Shown: positions 1-5,535 of the stretch, one piece after another
Numbering within the stretch: position 1 is the stretch's first letter
Layout: each line of letters begins with the position of its first letter
Source: JAUWCW01 sp030609125 [NCBI: Candidatus Rokuibacteriota bacterium]
GTDB taxonomy: Bacteria; JAUVQV01
DNA length: 10,986 bases
Assembly (NCBI GenBank): GCA_030609125.1
Contig: JAUWCW010000038.1
Span: 1 to 10,986, forward strand
Direction of reading: 5' to 3'
Position numbers and translations under genes: made by a program
The notes under the pieces: generated by a model
What the model was told of the DNA's origin: nothing
The model's input: the letters and a program-made list of their open reading frames with translations, nothing else
The model's database searches: none

Positions 1-8
1 ACGTAAAA

Positions 9-16
9 CCTCTCCT
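9..16 (-). promoter_or_regulatory. Ribosome-binding site of a gene starting just outside the window (probably pheT)
   Basis: On the minus strand this reads AGGAGAGG, a good Shine-Dalgarno sequence, followed by 8 bases (TTTTACGT) up to the window edge. A start codon immediately beyond position 1 would have ideal spacing. pheT usually follows pheS, so this is most simply the pheT ribosome-binding site. The start codon itself is not visible, so the identity of the gene is inference. Confidence 0.45.
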
Positions 17-20
17 GGCC

Positions 21-48
21 GTCAGCTCTCAGCTCTCAGCCGCCGGCT
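21..48 (+). repeat. Heptad repeat cluster A (about 4 x 7 bp)
   Basis: Four consecutive 7-base units are seen: GTCAGCT, CTCAGCT, CTCAGCC and a degenerate GCCGGCT. The core is TCAGC, with variation at the first and last positions. Read on the other strand, the same consensus forms cluster B, so the two clusters are an inverted pair around a 45-base spacer. Tandem heptamers of this general kind are known from other bacteria, for example the short tandem repeats of cyanobacteria. No coding function is suggested. Confidence 0.7.
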
Positions 49-93
49 GTGCACGAGCCGGTTTCGATATTTCACAATCCTCTCGCTTGTCCC

Positions 94-128
94 GGCTGAC
101 GGCCGACAGCTGATGGCTGACAGCTTCT
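94..128 (-). repeat. Heptad repeat cluster B (4-5 x 7 bp), inverted relative to cluster A
   Basis: Read on the minus strand from the pheS side, the units are AGAAGCT (degenerate), GTCAGCC, ATCAGCT, GTCGGCC and GTCAGCC. The cluster begins only a few bases after the pheS stop codon. Aligned antiparallel to cluster A, 21 of 28 positions are complementary, so a transcript reading through pheS could form a long imperfect stem-loop here. There is no long T-run after it on the minus strand, so a strong intrinsic terminator is unlikely. Confidence 0.7.
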
Positions 129-131
129 TCA

Positions 132-1157
132 TCACGAGTACTGCGACAGAAAGCGCAGGTCGTTGCTGTAGAAGTAACGGATGTCGTCCACCCGGTTGAT
201 GAGCATGGCGATCCGCTCCGGTCCCATGCCGAAGGCAAGGCCCGAGTGCTCCTTCGGGTCGTAGCCGCCGTTTTCCAGGACCTTCGGGTGCACCATGCCG
301 GCGCCGGCGATCTCGAGCCAGCCCGTGCCCTTGCAGATGCGGCAGCCCCTGCCGTGGCAGAGGATGCAGTCCATGTCGACCTCCACGCTCGGCTCGGTGA
401 AGGGGAAGTAGCTCCCCCGGAAGCGGATGGTCCGCTCCTCGCCGAACATCTGGCGGGCGAAGGTCTCCAGCACCCCCTTCAGGTGCGACAGGGTGATGTG
501 GGGTCCTACGGCGAGGCCCTCCACCTGGTAGAACATGAACTCCGACCGGGCCGTGACCGCCTCGTAGCGGTAGCAGCGGCCGGGGAGGATGACCCGCAGC
601 GGCTTCGGCGACGCCGGGAGCATGGCGTGAATCTGCCCCGGCGAGGTGTGGGTCCGCAGGAGGACCGACTCGGTGAGATAGAAGGTGTCCCACATGTCCC
701 GGGCGGGGTGGTGGGGCGGCATATTGAGCATCTCGAAGTTGTACTCGTCGCTCTCCACCTCGGGGCTCTCCAGAACCTCGAAGCCCATGCCGTGAAAGAT
801 GCGGCAGATTTTGCGCAGGGTCAGGGTCGTCAGGTGCAGCCGCCCCGGCGAGGGGGGGATGCCCGGCAGGGTCACGTCCACCTGCTCGGCGCTCACCGCC
901 CGGCTCCGCCGCTCTTCCTCGAAACGCTCCTGCCTCGCGGTGAAGCCTTCCTGGAGGCTCACCTTGAGGCGGTTGATCTCCTGACCGAGCCGGGGACGGT
1001 CTTCAGGCGCCGCGTCGCGCAGGCCCGACATGAGAGAGTTGAGCTCGCCCTTGCGGCTCAGGTAGGACAGGCGCCACGCCTCGAGGGCCTCCGCCGTATC
1101 GGCCTTCTCCAGCTCTTCGAGGGCCCTGTCGGAGAGGGCCCTGATCTTATCTTCCAT
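132..1157 (-). CDS. pheS: Phenylalanyl-tRNA synthetase alpha subunit
   Basis: Catalytic alpha subunit of the cytoplasmic alpha2beta2 enzyme that charges tRNA-Phe with phenylalanine using ATP. The 341-residue protein has the usual length. Residues 1-85 form the N-terminal helical tRNA-binding arm. The class II catalytic core follows, with HPARDMWDTFY (150-160), LRTHTSPGQ (167-175), YQVEG (210-214), FPFTEPSVEVD (251-261) and the closing GLAFGMGPERIAML (306-319). Four cysteines at 264, 267, 272 and 275 (CxxCxGxGCxxC) form a probable zinc knuckle, common in bacterial PheS. The start is taken at the ATG preceded by GAGGAG about 10 bases upstream; an in-frame start 13 codons earlier has no better signal. 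It lies 63 bases after aroF on the same strand and is probably cotranscribed. Motif 2 reads RSEFMFYQ where I expect THxxMFHQ, suggesting a different PheS subtype. pheT is not within the window. Confidence 0.96.
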   Translation of the reverse strand: MEDKIRALSDRALEELEKADTAEALEAWRLSYLSRKGELNSLMSGLRDAAPEDRPRLGQEINRLKVSLQEGFTARQERFEEERRSRAVSAEQVDVTLPGIPPSPGRLHLTTLTLRKICRIFHGMGFEVLESPEVESDEYNFEMLNMPPHHPARDMWDTFYLTESVLLRTHTSPGQIHAMLPASPKPLRVILPGRCYRYEAVTARSEFMFYQVEGLAVGPHITLSHLKGVLETFARQMFGEERTIRFRGSYFPFTEPSVEVDMDCILCHGRGCRICKGTGWLEIAGAGMVHPKVLENGGYDPKEHSGLAFGMGPERIAMLINRVDDIRYFYSNDLRFLSQYS

Positions 1158-1220
1158 CGTTTGCTTCTCCTCGAAAAAGAACCGCTTGTCTATCACACGG
1201 GGGTGAATGCCGTCAATGCT

Positions 1221-2237
1221 CTAGAGTTTCTTGCCCGCGGCGCGCACGAAGGGGCGGATCTCCCGCACCAGCTCGCGGAACTTCTCCGGCTTGAGGGACT
1301 GCAGGCCGTCGGAGAAGGCCTCCTCGGGATGAACGTGCACCTCGATCATCAGCCCGTCCGCCCCGACCGCCGCCGCCGCCTTCGACATGGGCAGCACGTA
1401 CTGCCAGTGGCCCACGGCGTGGCTCGGGTCGACGATGACCGGCAGGTGGCTCATGCCCTTGATTACCGGCACCGCCGAGAGATCGAGGGTGTTTCTCGTC
1501 GCCTTCTCGAAAGTCCTGATCCCCCGCTCGCAGAGAACGACCTGGCTGTTGCCCTCGGAGAGGATGTATTCCGCCGACATGAGAAACTCCTCGATGGTCG
1601 TCATCATCCCCCGCTTGAGAAGGATGGGCTTGTCGATCTGGCCGAGGATTTTCAGCAGGGCGAAATTCTGAACGTTCCGCGCACCGACCTGAATGATGTC
1701 CGCGTACTGGTACACGAGATCGGCGTCCATGGGGTTGACGATCTCGGTGATGACGGGAAGCTTGTATTTCTCCCCCGCCTCGGCCAGGATGCGCAGCCCC
1801 TCCTCCTCCAGGCCCTGGAAACTGTACGGTGAGGTGCGCGGCTTGAAGGCGCCTCCCCGCAGAATAGCGGCGCCGCCCTTCTTCACCGCTTCCGCGGTGG
1901 CGAGGATCTGCTCCCGGCTCTCAACGGAACAGGGGCCGGCGATGATGGCGAAGCCCGCCCCTCCGATACCGACCTTGCCCACATTCACCACTGTCGGCTC
2001 CGGGTGGATCTCACGCCCCGCCAGTTTGAAGGGCTTGAGGATGGGGACGACCTTCTCGACCCCCGCCAGCGACTCGAGGGACTGGAGCCGCGCCTTGCCC
2101 CGCTCGTCGCCGACGGCGCCGATCACGTCCCGCTCCACACCGTGGATGATGTGGGTCTTGTACCCGAGTTTCCTTATCTTTTGAAGGACTTCTTTCAGTT
2201 CCTGCTTCTTCGCTCCCGAGCGCATGACAATAATCAT
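1221..2237 (-). CDS. aroF: 3-deoxy-7-phosphoheptulonate (DAHP) synthase, type I-beta with N-terminal regulatory domain
   Basis: Condenses phosphoenolpyruvate and erythrose 4-phosphate to DAHP, the committed step of the shikimate pathway to Phe, Tyr and Trp. The 338 residues match the length and layout of the Thermotoga-type enzyme. A ferredoxin-like domain (about 1-70, starting MIIVMRSGA) is known in that family to carry feedback control by aromatic amino acids. The TIM barrel then contains GPCSVES (101-107), RGGAFKPRTSPYSFQG (127-142), LKRGM (207-211) and DPSHAVG (270-276). Likely metal ligands are Cys103, His273, Glu299 and Asp310. The start codon is well supported by AAAGGAG a few bases upstream. 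It is the first gene of a leftward unit with pheS, served by a promoter about 200 bases upstream with a terminator-like hairpin in the leader. Naming among aroF/aroG/aroH varies; the enzyme class is sure. Confidence 0.96.
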   Translation of the reverse strand: MIIVMRSGAKKQELKEVLQKIRKLGYKTHIIHGVERDVIGAVGDERGKARLQSLESLAGVEKVVPILKPFKLAGREIHPEPTVVNVGKVGIGGAGFAIIAGPCSVESREQILATAEAVKKGGAAILRGGAFKPRTSPYSFQGLEEEGLRILAEAGEKYKLPVITEIVNPMDADLVYQYADIIQVGARNVQNFALLKILGQIDKPILLKRGMMTTIEEFLMSAEYILSEGNSQVVLCERGIRTFEKATRNTLDLSAVPVIKGMSHLPVIVDPSHAVGHWQYVLPMSKAAAAVGADGLMIEVHVHPEEAFSDGLQSLKPEKFRELVREIRPFVRAAGKKL

Positions 2238-2379
2238 CGCCGTTCTCCTTTTTCAGCAAGAGTGAACCCCTTGCGGGGACGGAATATCAGTGGACGTGAA
2301 TGCCGGCATCGGCGGCCGCCCCGGCCGGGGGCGTGAAGGTTTACAGCCTGACTGCCGCCGCCCCGGGTGCCGCCCAGGG

Positions 2380-2401
2380 AAAAAAGAAGGTCTGGCGACC
2401 T
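2380..2401 (-). terminator. Terminator-like hairpin in the aroF leader (possible attenuator)
   Basis: On the minus strand AGGTC-GCCA-GACCT forms a 5-bp stem with a 4-base loop and is followed at once by TTCTTTTTT. It lies about 35 bases after the predicted aroF transcription start and about 140 bases before the aroF start codon, where an attenuator would sit. An upstream ACCT (2423-2426) could pair with the 5' arm instead, and GGGT (2432-2435) could in turn pair with that ACCT. The stem is short, so strength and regulation are uncertain. Confidence 0.45.
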
Positions 2402-2439
2402 CTGCAATGACGCGGGCCCGGTAGGTTTTGCACCCTCCA

Positions 2440-2468
2440 ACTATAGCCGCCGCATCTTTCCCGGTCAA
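2440..2468 (-). promoter_or_regulatory. Sigma70-type promoter for aroF-pheS
   Basis: On the minus strand TTGACC (2468-2463) is followed by exactly 17 bases and TATAGT (2445-2440). Each box matches the consensus at 5 of 6 positions. Transcription would begin near 2433, giving a leader of about 195 bases before aroF. Confidence 0.8.
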
Positions 2469-2486
2469 GAGGGGGGGCGAACTTGC

Positions 2487-2518
2487 CGAGGGATCTGACG
2501 TGTCCCGGAGATCCCTCG
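2487..2518. repeat. Inverted repeat, 10-bp perfect arms
   Basis: CGAGGGATCT (2487-2496) and AGATCCCTCG (2509-2518) are perfect reverse complements around a 12-base loop. The repeat lies between the two divergent promoters, just upstream of the aroF -35 box. There is no T-run, so it is not a terminator. It could be an operator, or a hairpin if an upstream transcript reaches it. Confidence 0.65.
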
Positions 2519-2537
2519 TCGCAGATTCTTCGACGAG
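2515..2537. repeat. Inverted repeat, 7-bp perfect arms, sharing bases with the preceding one
   Basis: CTCGTCG (2515-2521) and CGACGAG (2531-2537) surround a 9-base loop. Positions 2515-2518 also belong to the right arm of the 2487-2518 repeat, so the two hairpins cannot form fully at the same time. Confidence 0.55.
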
Positions 2538-2553
2538 AAGGGGAGGATGCTAC

Positions 2554-2578
2554 CCGACAAAATTAGTCAACTTGTCGG
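2554..2578. repeat. Inverted repeat upstream of csp, 7-bp perfect arms
   Basis: CCGACAA (2554-2560) and TTGTCGG (2572-2578) surround an 11-base A/T-rich spacer. The repeat sits just upstream of the csp promoter and next to a second inverted repeat with a related TTGWC core. This suggests a protein-binding site rather than a transcribed structure, but no known operator was recognised. Confidence 0.5.
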
Positions 2579-2580
2579 AA

Positions 2581-2603
2581 TGTCAAGGAAAATTTGCTTG
2601 ACA
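2581..2603. repeat. Inverted repeat overlapping the csp -35 box, 7-bp perfect arms
   Basis: TGTCAAG (2581-2587) and CTTGACA (2597-2603) surround a 9-base spacer (GAAAATTTG). The right arm contains the whole TTGACA -35 hexamer of the presumed csp promoter. A protein bound here would be placed to affect polymerase access. Confidence 0.5.
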
Positions 2604-2626
2604 AGCCCGCTGCAATTAAGTAAACA
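2598..2626 (+). promoter_or_regulatory. Probable csp promoter
   Basis: TTGACA (2598-2603) is a perfect -35 hexamer. After 17 bases comes TAAACA (2621-2626), a poor -10 match at 3 of 6 positions. If used, transcription starts near 2633 and leaves a leader of about 70 bases before csp, including the small repeat CAGCT/AGCTG (2639-2656). The -35 is clear; the -10 is the weak point. Confidence 0.5.
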
Positions 2627-2703
2627 AAACGGATACGTCAGCTTTTTTCTGAGCTGCGGTCGTAGGTTGGTCCGAACAGGGGGAAGGAGGTCGTGGTACT
2701 GTC

Positions 2704-2922
2704 ATGAGAATCAATGGAACGGTGAAGTGGTTCGACGAAAAGAAGGGTTGGGGTTTCATTCAGAAGGAAGATGGCTCCGACGTGTTTGTCCATTATTCAG
2801 CCATCCAGGAAGAAGGTTTCAAATCTCTCGCTGACGGGCAGACCGTGGAGTTTGAGATAACCCAGGGCCCGAAAGGTCCCCAGGCATCGAACGTCACCAA
2901 GCCCCAGGAACCGCTGCAGTAA
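2704..2922 (+). CDS. Cold-shock domain protein (CspA family)
   Basis: A single cold-shock domain protein of 72 residues, the normal size. It has the RNA-binding motifs KGWGFI (14-19, RNP1, usually KGFGFI) and DVFVH (26-30, RNP2), plus the conserved start NGTVKWF (4-10) and GPQASNV near the end. Such proteins bind single-stranded RNA and DNA and keep mRNA unfolded in the cytoplasm; some are cold-induced, others constitutive. The sequence does not say which type this is. The start is fixed because no other in-frame start lies between it and the AAGGAGG at 2684-2690, which leaves an unusually long spacing of 13 bases. The gene stands alone, divergent from aroF and convergent with metH, with a strong terminator 12 bases after its stop codon. 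Confidence 0.95.
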   Translation: MRINGTVKWFDEKKGWGFIQKEDGSDVFVHYSAIQEEGFKSLADGQTVEFEITQGPKGPQASNVTKPQEPLQ

Positions 2923-2933
2923 ACCAGCAAACG

Positions 2934-2969
2934 AAAGCCCCGGCCGGTTCATGCGGCCGGGGCTTTTTT
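2934..2969 (+). terminator. Strong rho-independent terminator of csp, possibly also serving metH
   Basis: AAAGCCCCGGCCG (2934-2946) pairs perfectly with CGGCCGGGGCTTT (2954-2966) around a 7-base loop, followed by a run ending TTTTTTC. The stem has ten G-C pairs plus A-T pairs. On the minus strand the trailing sequence is TTTCGTTT, so it may also stop transcription arriving from metH, whose stop codon is 18 bases away. Confidence 0.93.
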
Positions 2970-2986
2970 CTGAGACTCGCCTCCGC

Positions 2987-5395
2987 TCAGGTCTGGCTGC
3001 TCATCCCGAGCAGCTCCTTGACGATCCGGACCCCCTCCATGGCGTTGGCGGCGTAGGCCGTGGCGCCGATCTGCCGGGCGTAGTCCTCCGTCACCACCGC
3101 CCCGCCGATGACGACCGGCATTTCCAGGCCCGCCTTGCGCAGGTCCCCGATGGTGGCCTCCATCGCCGGCAGGGTGGTCGTCATGAGCGCCGACAGCCCG
3201 ATCATCCTCGGGCCGTGCTCCTTCGCTTCGGCCACAATCTTTCCCGGACTCACGTTGGTCCCCAGGTCGAGGATGCGGAAGCCGTGGTTCTCCAGGAGGG
3301 TGACGACGATGTTCTTGCCGATGTCGTGGATGTCCCCTTCCACCGTGGCCATGAGGACTGTCTCGCCCCGCTCGTCCTCCCCTTTGGGAAACCGCCTCTT
3401 CAGAACGCCGAAAGCCGCCTTGGCCGCATTCGCCGCCCCGATCACCTGCGGCAGGAAGAAGACCTTGCGCCCGAAGCGCTCACCCACCACCTCCAGGGCT
3501 GGAATGAGCAGCCCGCTGCTGACCTGCATCGGGTCCGTCCCCTCGTCGAGGGCCTTTTCCACGAGAGGGACGACGGCGTCCGTGTCTCCGGTGATGACCG
3601 CCTCCGAGATCTGCTCGCCCGTTGAGGGGGCCTTCGCGGCACCCGGCGCCCCGGGGGTCTTCTTCTCCTCTCCCGAGAAGGCGGCCAGGTAGTTTCTGGC
3701 CCCCGGATCGCGGCCGAGGAGGGCGTCGGCGGCGCGGATGCTGCCCATCACGGCAGAGTCGTAGGGATTGACGATGGCCATGTCGAGACCGGCGGCGGCG
3801 GCCATGGCGGCAAAGGATGCGTTCATGACCGGACGCGCCGGAAGCCCGTAGGAGATGTTGCTCAGGCCGAGCACGGTGGTGAGGCCCAGTTCCTCCCGCA
3901 GCAGGCGCAGGGTCCGCAGGATCTCCGCCGGCTGGGCGGGGTCGGCGCCGACGGCCAGGGTGAGACCGTCGACGACGAGATCTTCCCGGGCGAGGCCGAA
4001 CCCGTCGGCCGCCGCGAGGATACGCCGCACTACCTCGAGCCGCTCCTCGGCCGTGTGCGGCACGCCCGCCTTGTCCAGGGGCAGGGCGAGCACGCCCGTT
4101 CCGTAGCGGACCGCCAGGGGCAGGACCCTCTCCAGGCTCTCCTCCTTGCCGCTCACCGAATTGAGCAGGGGCTTGCCCGGCGTCACCAGGAGCGCCGCCT
4201 CCAGGGCGGCGGGGTCCGCCGAGTCCAGCACGAGCGGGCAGTCGACGATGTTCTGTACCAGGCGCACAACTTTCGGCAGGTGCTCTGTCTCCACCAGGCC
4301 CGCGACGCCGACGTTCACGTCAAGCAGGTCCGCGCCGGCCGCCGCCTGCCCCATGGCCTCCTCGCGCACCTTGTCTGTCGCTCCCGCCGCCAGCTCGGCG
4401 CTCAGCTTCTTTTTCCCCGTCGGGTTGATCCTTTCTCCCACGATGCGCAGGGGCCGGCCCGGACCGCACCGGACAAAGCGGCTGCGGCTGGCCAGTATCG
4501 TGCCCCCCGGCAGGCGATGCTCGCCGCCCCCTCCGGACCCCACCCGCTCGCGCAGCGCGCGGATATGCTCCGGCGTCGTTCCGCAGCAGCCCCCGACCCC
4601 CCGCACTCCGAAAGCGATGAACTTCGAGACTTCCGCGGCGAACTCCTCCGGCCCCGTGGGAAAGACCGTCCGCCCCCCCTCGAGGCGGGGCAGGCCCGCG
4701 TTGGGCTGGATCATAACGGGCACACGGCTTTCAGCGACGAGGGCCTCCGCGATGGGAAGAAGCTCTTTCGGGCCGAGGCTGCAGTTGGCCCCCACCATCG
4801 ATGCCCCGAGCGCGCTCCCCACCGCCGCCGCCACGCCGGGAGGGGTGCCGAGAACGCTGCGCCCGTCCTCCTCGAAGGTCATGGTCATGACGAAGGGCAG
4901 TCCCGCCTCCCTGGCCGCCACGGCGGCCGCCCGCACTTCGAGGATGTCCGACATGGTCTCGATCACCACGAGGTCGGCCCCCGCCTCCCGGGCGGCCCGG
5001 ACCGGCTCGGAGAAGATCGCCAGGGCGTCGGTGAAGGTGAGGGGGCCCACCGGCTCCAGGAAGGCGCCCGTCGGACCCAGGGAGAGGCCGACGCACGCCC
5101 GGTCCCCGGCGGCGGCTCGGGCCGCCTCGACGGCCCTGGCGACTATGGCCGCCACCGAGCCCTCCAGACCGTAGGCGGCAAGCTTTTTCCTGTTGGCGCC
5201 GAACGTGTTGGTACCCACCACCTGGGCCCCCGCCTCGACGTACTCCGCGTGGACCCCTGTAACCGTCTCGGGACGGGAGAGATTGAACTCCTCCGGGCAG
5301 GCCCCCGGGGCGAGGCCGAGGCTCTGAAGCCGGGTCCCCATGGAGCCGTCGAAGATGATCGGTCCGCCGCTCCCGAGAAGATCGAGAAAGTTCAT
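2987..5395 (-). CDS. metH: Cobalamin-dependent methionine synthase, short form lacking the reactivation domain
   Basis: Transfers the methyl group of methyltetrahydrofolate through cobalamin to homocysteine, giving methionine and tetrahydrofolate, in the cytoplasm. In 802 residues the modules are: homocysteine-binding barrel (about 1-300) with zinc ligands Cys205, Cys270 and Cys271 in GANCSLGP and GGCCGTTPEH; pterin-binding barrel (about 315-570) starting IVGERINPTGKKK; helical cap (about 595-675); and cobalamin-binding Rossmann domain with GDIHDIGKN (687-695), where His690 is the lower cobalt ligand. The frame stops just after this domain, whereas full-length enzymes of about 1200 residues continue into an S-adenosylmethionine-dependent reactivation domain. 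The C-terminus looks natural, so this is a family variant and not a truncation. The ATG used has GGAGGG about 6 bases upstream; a TTG 8 codons earlier falls inside the predicted -10 box. The gene diverges from the M23 peptidase gene and converges on csp. Confidence 0.95.
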   Translation of the reverse strand: MNFLDLLGSGGPIIFDGSMGTRLQSLGLAPGACPEEFNLSRPETVTGVHAEYVEAGAQVVGTNTFGANRKKLAAYGLEGSVAAIVARAVEAARAAAGDRACVGLSLGPTGAFLEPVGPLTFTDALAIFSEPVRAAREAGADLVVIETMSDILEVRAAAVAAREAGLPFVMTMTFEEDGRSVLGTPPGVAAAVGSALGASMVGANCSLGPKELLPIAEALVAESRVPVMIQPNAGLPRLEGGRTVFPTGPEEFAAEVSKFIAFGVRGVGGCCGTTPEHIRALRERVGSGGGGEHRLPGGTILASRSRFVRCGPGRPLRIVGERINPTGKKKLSAELAAGATDKVREEAMGQAAAGADLLDVNVGVAGLVETEHLPKVVRLVQNIVDCPLVLDSADPAALEAALLVTPGKPLLNSVSGKEESLERVLPLAVRYGTGVLALPLDKAGVPHTAEERLEVVRRILAAADGFGLAREDLVVDGLTLAVGADPAQPAEILRTLRLLREELGLTTVLGLSNISYGLPARPVMNASFAAMAAAAGLDMAIVNPYDSAVMGSIRAADALLGRDPGARNYLAAFSGEEKKTPGAPGAAKAPSTGEQISEAVITGDTDAVVPLVEKALDEGTDPMQVSSGLLIPALEVVGERFGRKVFFLPQVIGAANAAKAAFGVLKRRFPKGEDERGETVLMATVEGDIHDIGKNIVVTLLENHGFRILDLGTNVSPGKIVAEAKEHGPRMIGLSALMTTTLPAMEATIGDLRKAGLEMPVVIGGAVVTEDYARQIGATAYAANAMEGVRIVKELLGMSSQT

Positions 5396-5418
5396 GATTT
5401 CCCTCCGGATTTGGCGCA

Positions 5419-5447
5419 AGTCTACCAGTCGCCGCCGACGGCGTCAA
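5419..5447 (-). promoter_or_regulatory. Probable metH promoter
   Basis: On the minus strand TTGACG (5447-5442) is followed by 17 bases and TAGACT (5424-5419). The matches to consensus are 5 of 6 and 4 of 6. Transcription would begin near 5412, just ahead of the ribosome-binding site and the ATG at 5395. This supports the ATG start and leaves almost no room for a riboswitch. Confidence 0.6.
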
Positions 5448-5467
5448 CGAAACGGCGCCAACGAAAC
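5440..5467. repeat. Tandem 14-bp direct repeat between the divergent metH and M23 promoters
   Basis: GGCGTCAACGAAAC (5440-5453) is followed directly by GGCGCCAACGAAAC (5454-5467), with 13 of 14 bases identical. The first copy overlaps the metH -35 box and the second ends three bases before the -35 box of the opposite promoter. Tandem direct repeats in this position are typical of activator or response-regulator binding sites. I do not recognise the motif. Confidence 0.6.
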
Positions 5468-5469
5468 CC

Positions 5470-5498
5470 TTGACAATACCCTTGTTGAGGGATTAAAT
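5470..5498 (+). promoter_or_regulatory. Promoter of the M23 peptidase gene
   Basis: TTGACA (5470-5475), a perfect -35, is followed by 17 bases and TTAAAT (5493-5498), matching the -10 consensus at 4 of 6 positions. An alternative -10, TAAATA, lies one base further on. Transcription would start near 5505, about 30 bases before the start codon. Confidence 0.7.
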
Positions 5499-5535
5499 AG
5501 CAATCTTGTGGGGCAGTGACTGAAAAAGGCGTGTG

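Larger units (their letters stand above)
2238..2703. other. 466-base divergent intergenic region between aroF and csp
   Basis: No convincing gene lies here. Going rightwards it contains the aroF ribosome-binding site (2245-2250), a CCCC-GCAA-GGGG tetraloop hairpin on the minus strand (2267-2278), perfect palindromes ATGCCGGCAT (2300-2309) and CCCCGGCCGGGG (2319-2330), the aroF leader hairpin (2380-2401) and the aroF promoter (2440-2468). Four inverted repeats follow between 2487 and 2603, then the csp promoter and a csp 5' leader. The part from about 2540 to 2640 is clearly richer in A and T than the surrounding genes. Confidence 0.7.

Noticed and set aside
1158-1220. Internal promoter between aroF and pheS (TTGACG on the minus strand).
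   Set aside because: The -35 is good, but no -10 with acceptable match lies at 16-18 bases, so it is not listed as a feature.
246-1832. Long plus-strand frame (528 codons) opposite pheS and aroF.
   Set aside because: It crosses two well-identified minus-strand genes and the gap between them, and its product is Arg/His/Leu-rich with no recognisable domain.
2341-2433. Short minus-strand frame in the aroF leader starting GTG and containing Phe-Phe-Phe-Pro-Trp, resembling a phenylalanine leader peptide.
   Set aside because: The three Phe codons are simply the T-run after the hairpin, downstream of the stem they would need to control. The GTG falls right at the predicted transcription start, with no room for a ribosome-binding site.
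2547-2834. Plus-strand frame of 95 codons overlapping the start of csp.
   Set aside because: It overlaps the cold-shock gene out of frame and covers the promoter and inverted repeats. Its residues match no family and it has no fitting ribosome-binding site.
4055-5473. Long plus-strand frame (472 codons) opposite metH.
   Set aside because: MetH domains are clear on the minus strand. The antisense product is compositionally biased and runs through the metH promoter region.
5396-5535. Possible cobalamin or SAM riboswitch ahead of metH.
   Set aside because: The predicted metH transcription start is only about 17 bases before the start codon, so no riboswitch-sized leader exists.
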